From NCBI GenBank assembly GCA_013002535.1, contig JABDJK010000101.1, forward strand, positions 1-64,000: a DNA stretch of 64,000 nucleotides. The letters are read 5' to 3'. The notes beneath the pieces are model-generated. The model had not been told where the DNA came from. It ran no database searches and saw nothing but the letters and a program-made list of their open reading frames with translations. Positions 63,963 through 64,000 of this stretch are shown here, one piece after another (positions within the stretch are counted from its first letter, which is position 1; each line of letters begins with the position of its first letter). The position numbers and the translations under genes were made by a program. The DNA comes from Hyphococcus sp. Its GTDB lineage: Bacteria > Pseudomonadota > Alphaproteobacteria > Caulobacterales > Parvularculaceae.

Positions 63963-64000
63963 ATGTCAGTATCTCGACGAAATCTCCTGCGATCCGGCGC
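63963..64000 (+). CDS. Start of a Tat-exported protein, probably DUF1501 (partial)
   Basis: Only the first 12 codons are in the window: MSVSRRNLLRSG, a twin-arginine signal start. An AAAGGG ribosome site precedes it, and it begins 10 bases after the DUF1800 stop. The DUF1501 partner family has such Tat signals, so this is the likely identity (inference). The rest is cut off. Confidence 0.6.
   Translation, partial: MSVSRRNLLRSG

Noticed and set aside
1-64000. tRNA, rRNA, CRISPR arrays, insertion sequences, prophage
   Set aside because: Reading the intergenic gaps on both strands gave no cloverleaf, repeat-spacer array, transposase or integrase. Small RNAs could have been missed.

Overview
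The window looks like a chromosomal segment of an alphaproteobacterium. Three things suggest this: recA, alaS and an IDH1/2-type icd lie within 8 kb of each other, there is a DUF2093 gene beside xseA, and there is an HD phosphohydrolase - tyrosine phosphatase - Nudix 'NAD regulator' trio. A Parvularcula/Hyphomonas-like marine lineage would fit, but that is inference; no rRNA or tRNA gene was seen to confirm it. No CRISPR array, insertion sequence or prophage was seen.

Region 1 (1-11.4 kb) is mostly core genes: a queuosine-precursor transporter, a D-aminoacylase-like lipoprotein, trmJ, icd, a DUF2807 protein, a voltage-sensor K+ channel with a cyclic-nucleotide domain, alaS, a VOC protein and recA. 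Region 2 (11.4-12.5 kb) has no recognisable gene but holds palindromic repeats, including a REP-like inverted pair. Region 3 (12.5-30.2 kb) holds an AsmA protein, the HD/PTP/NAD-regulator cluster, an MBL-fold hydrolase, a bfd-bfr iron operon with a candidate Fur site and a Kazal lipoprotein, an M23 peptidase, xseA, a TPR protein, an amino-acid permease, a TonB-like Pro/Glu protein, purD and an acyl-CoA-associated phosphotransferase.

Region 4 (30.2-47.8 kb, all minus strand) is the highlight: a compact hybrid PKS-NRPS cluster with nine genes in transcriptional order. They are a PPTase, an FkbH-like glyceryl loader with its own ACP, a KS-AT protein, an ACP-aminotransferase-condensation protein, an A-PCP protein, a TubC-docking-C-A-PCP protein, two alpha/beta hydrolases without a canonical Ser nucleophile, and a MOP-superfamily flippase. 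Read collinearly, it would start from glycerate, extend once with malonyl-CoA, convert the beta-keto group to a beta-amine, and add two residues whose binding-pocket codes both read as glycine. The predicted chain is 3-amino-4,5-dihydroxypentanoyl-Gly-Gly or something close. There is no thioesterase or reductase domain, so release is the open question.

Region 5 (48.1-64 kb) starts with a divergent RND efflux pair and a MarR regulator next to the cluster. It continues with an M17 aminopeptidase, a TPR lipoprotein, two adjacent FDFWIGEW-motif proteins with a divergent AraC regulator, an SGNH-hydrolase/acyltransferase-3 pair, a sterol-desaturase-family hydroxylase, and a DUF1800 lipoprotein followed by the start of a Tat-exported (probably DUF1501) protein cut by the window edge.

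All family calls come from reading motifs and overall protein character. No database search was run.
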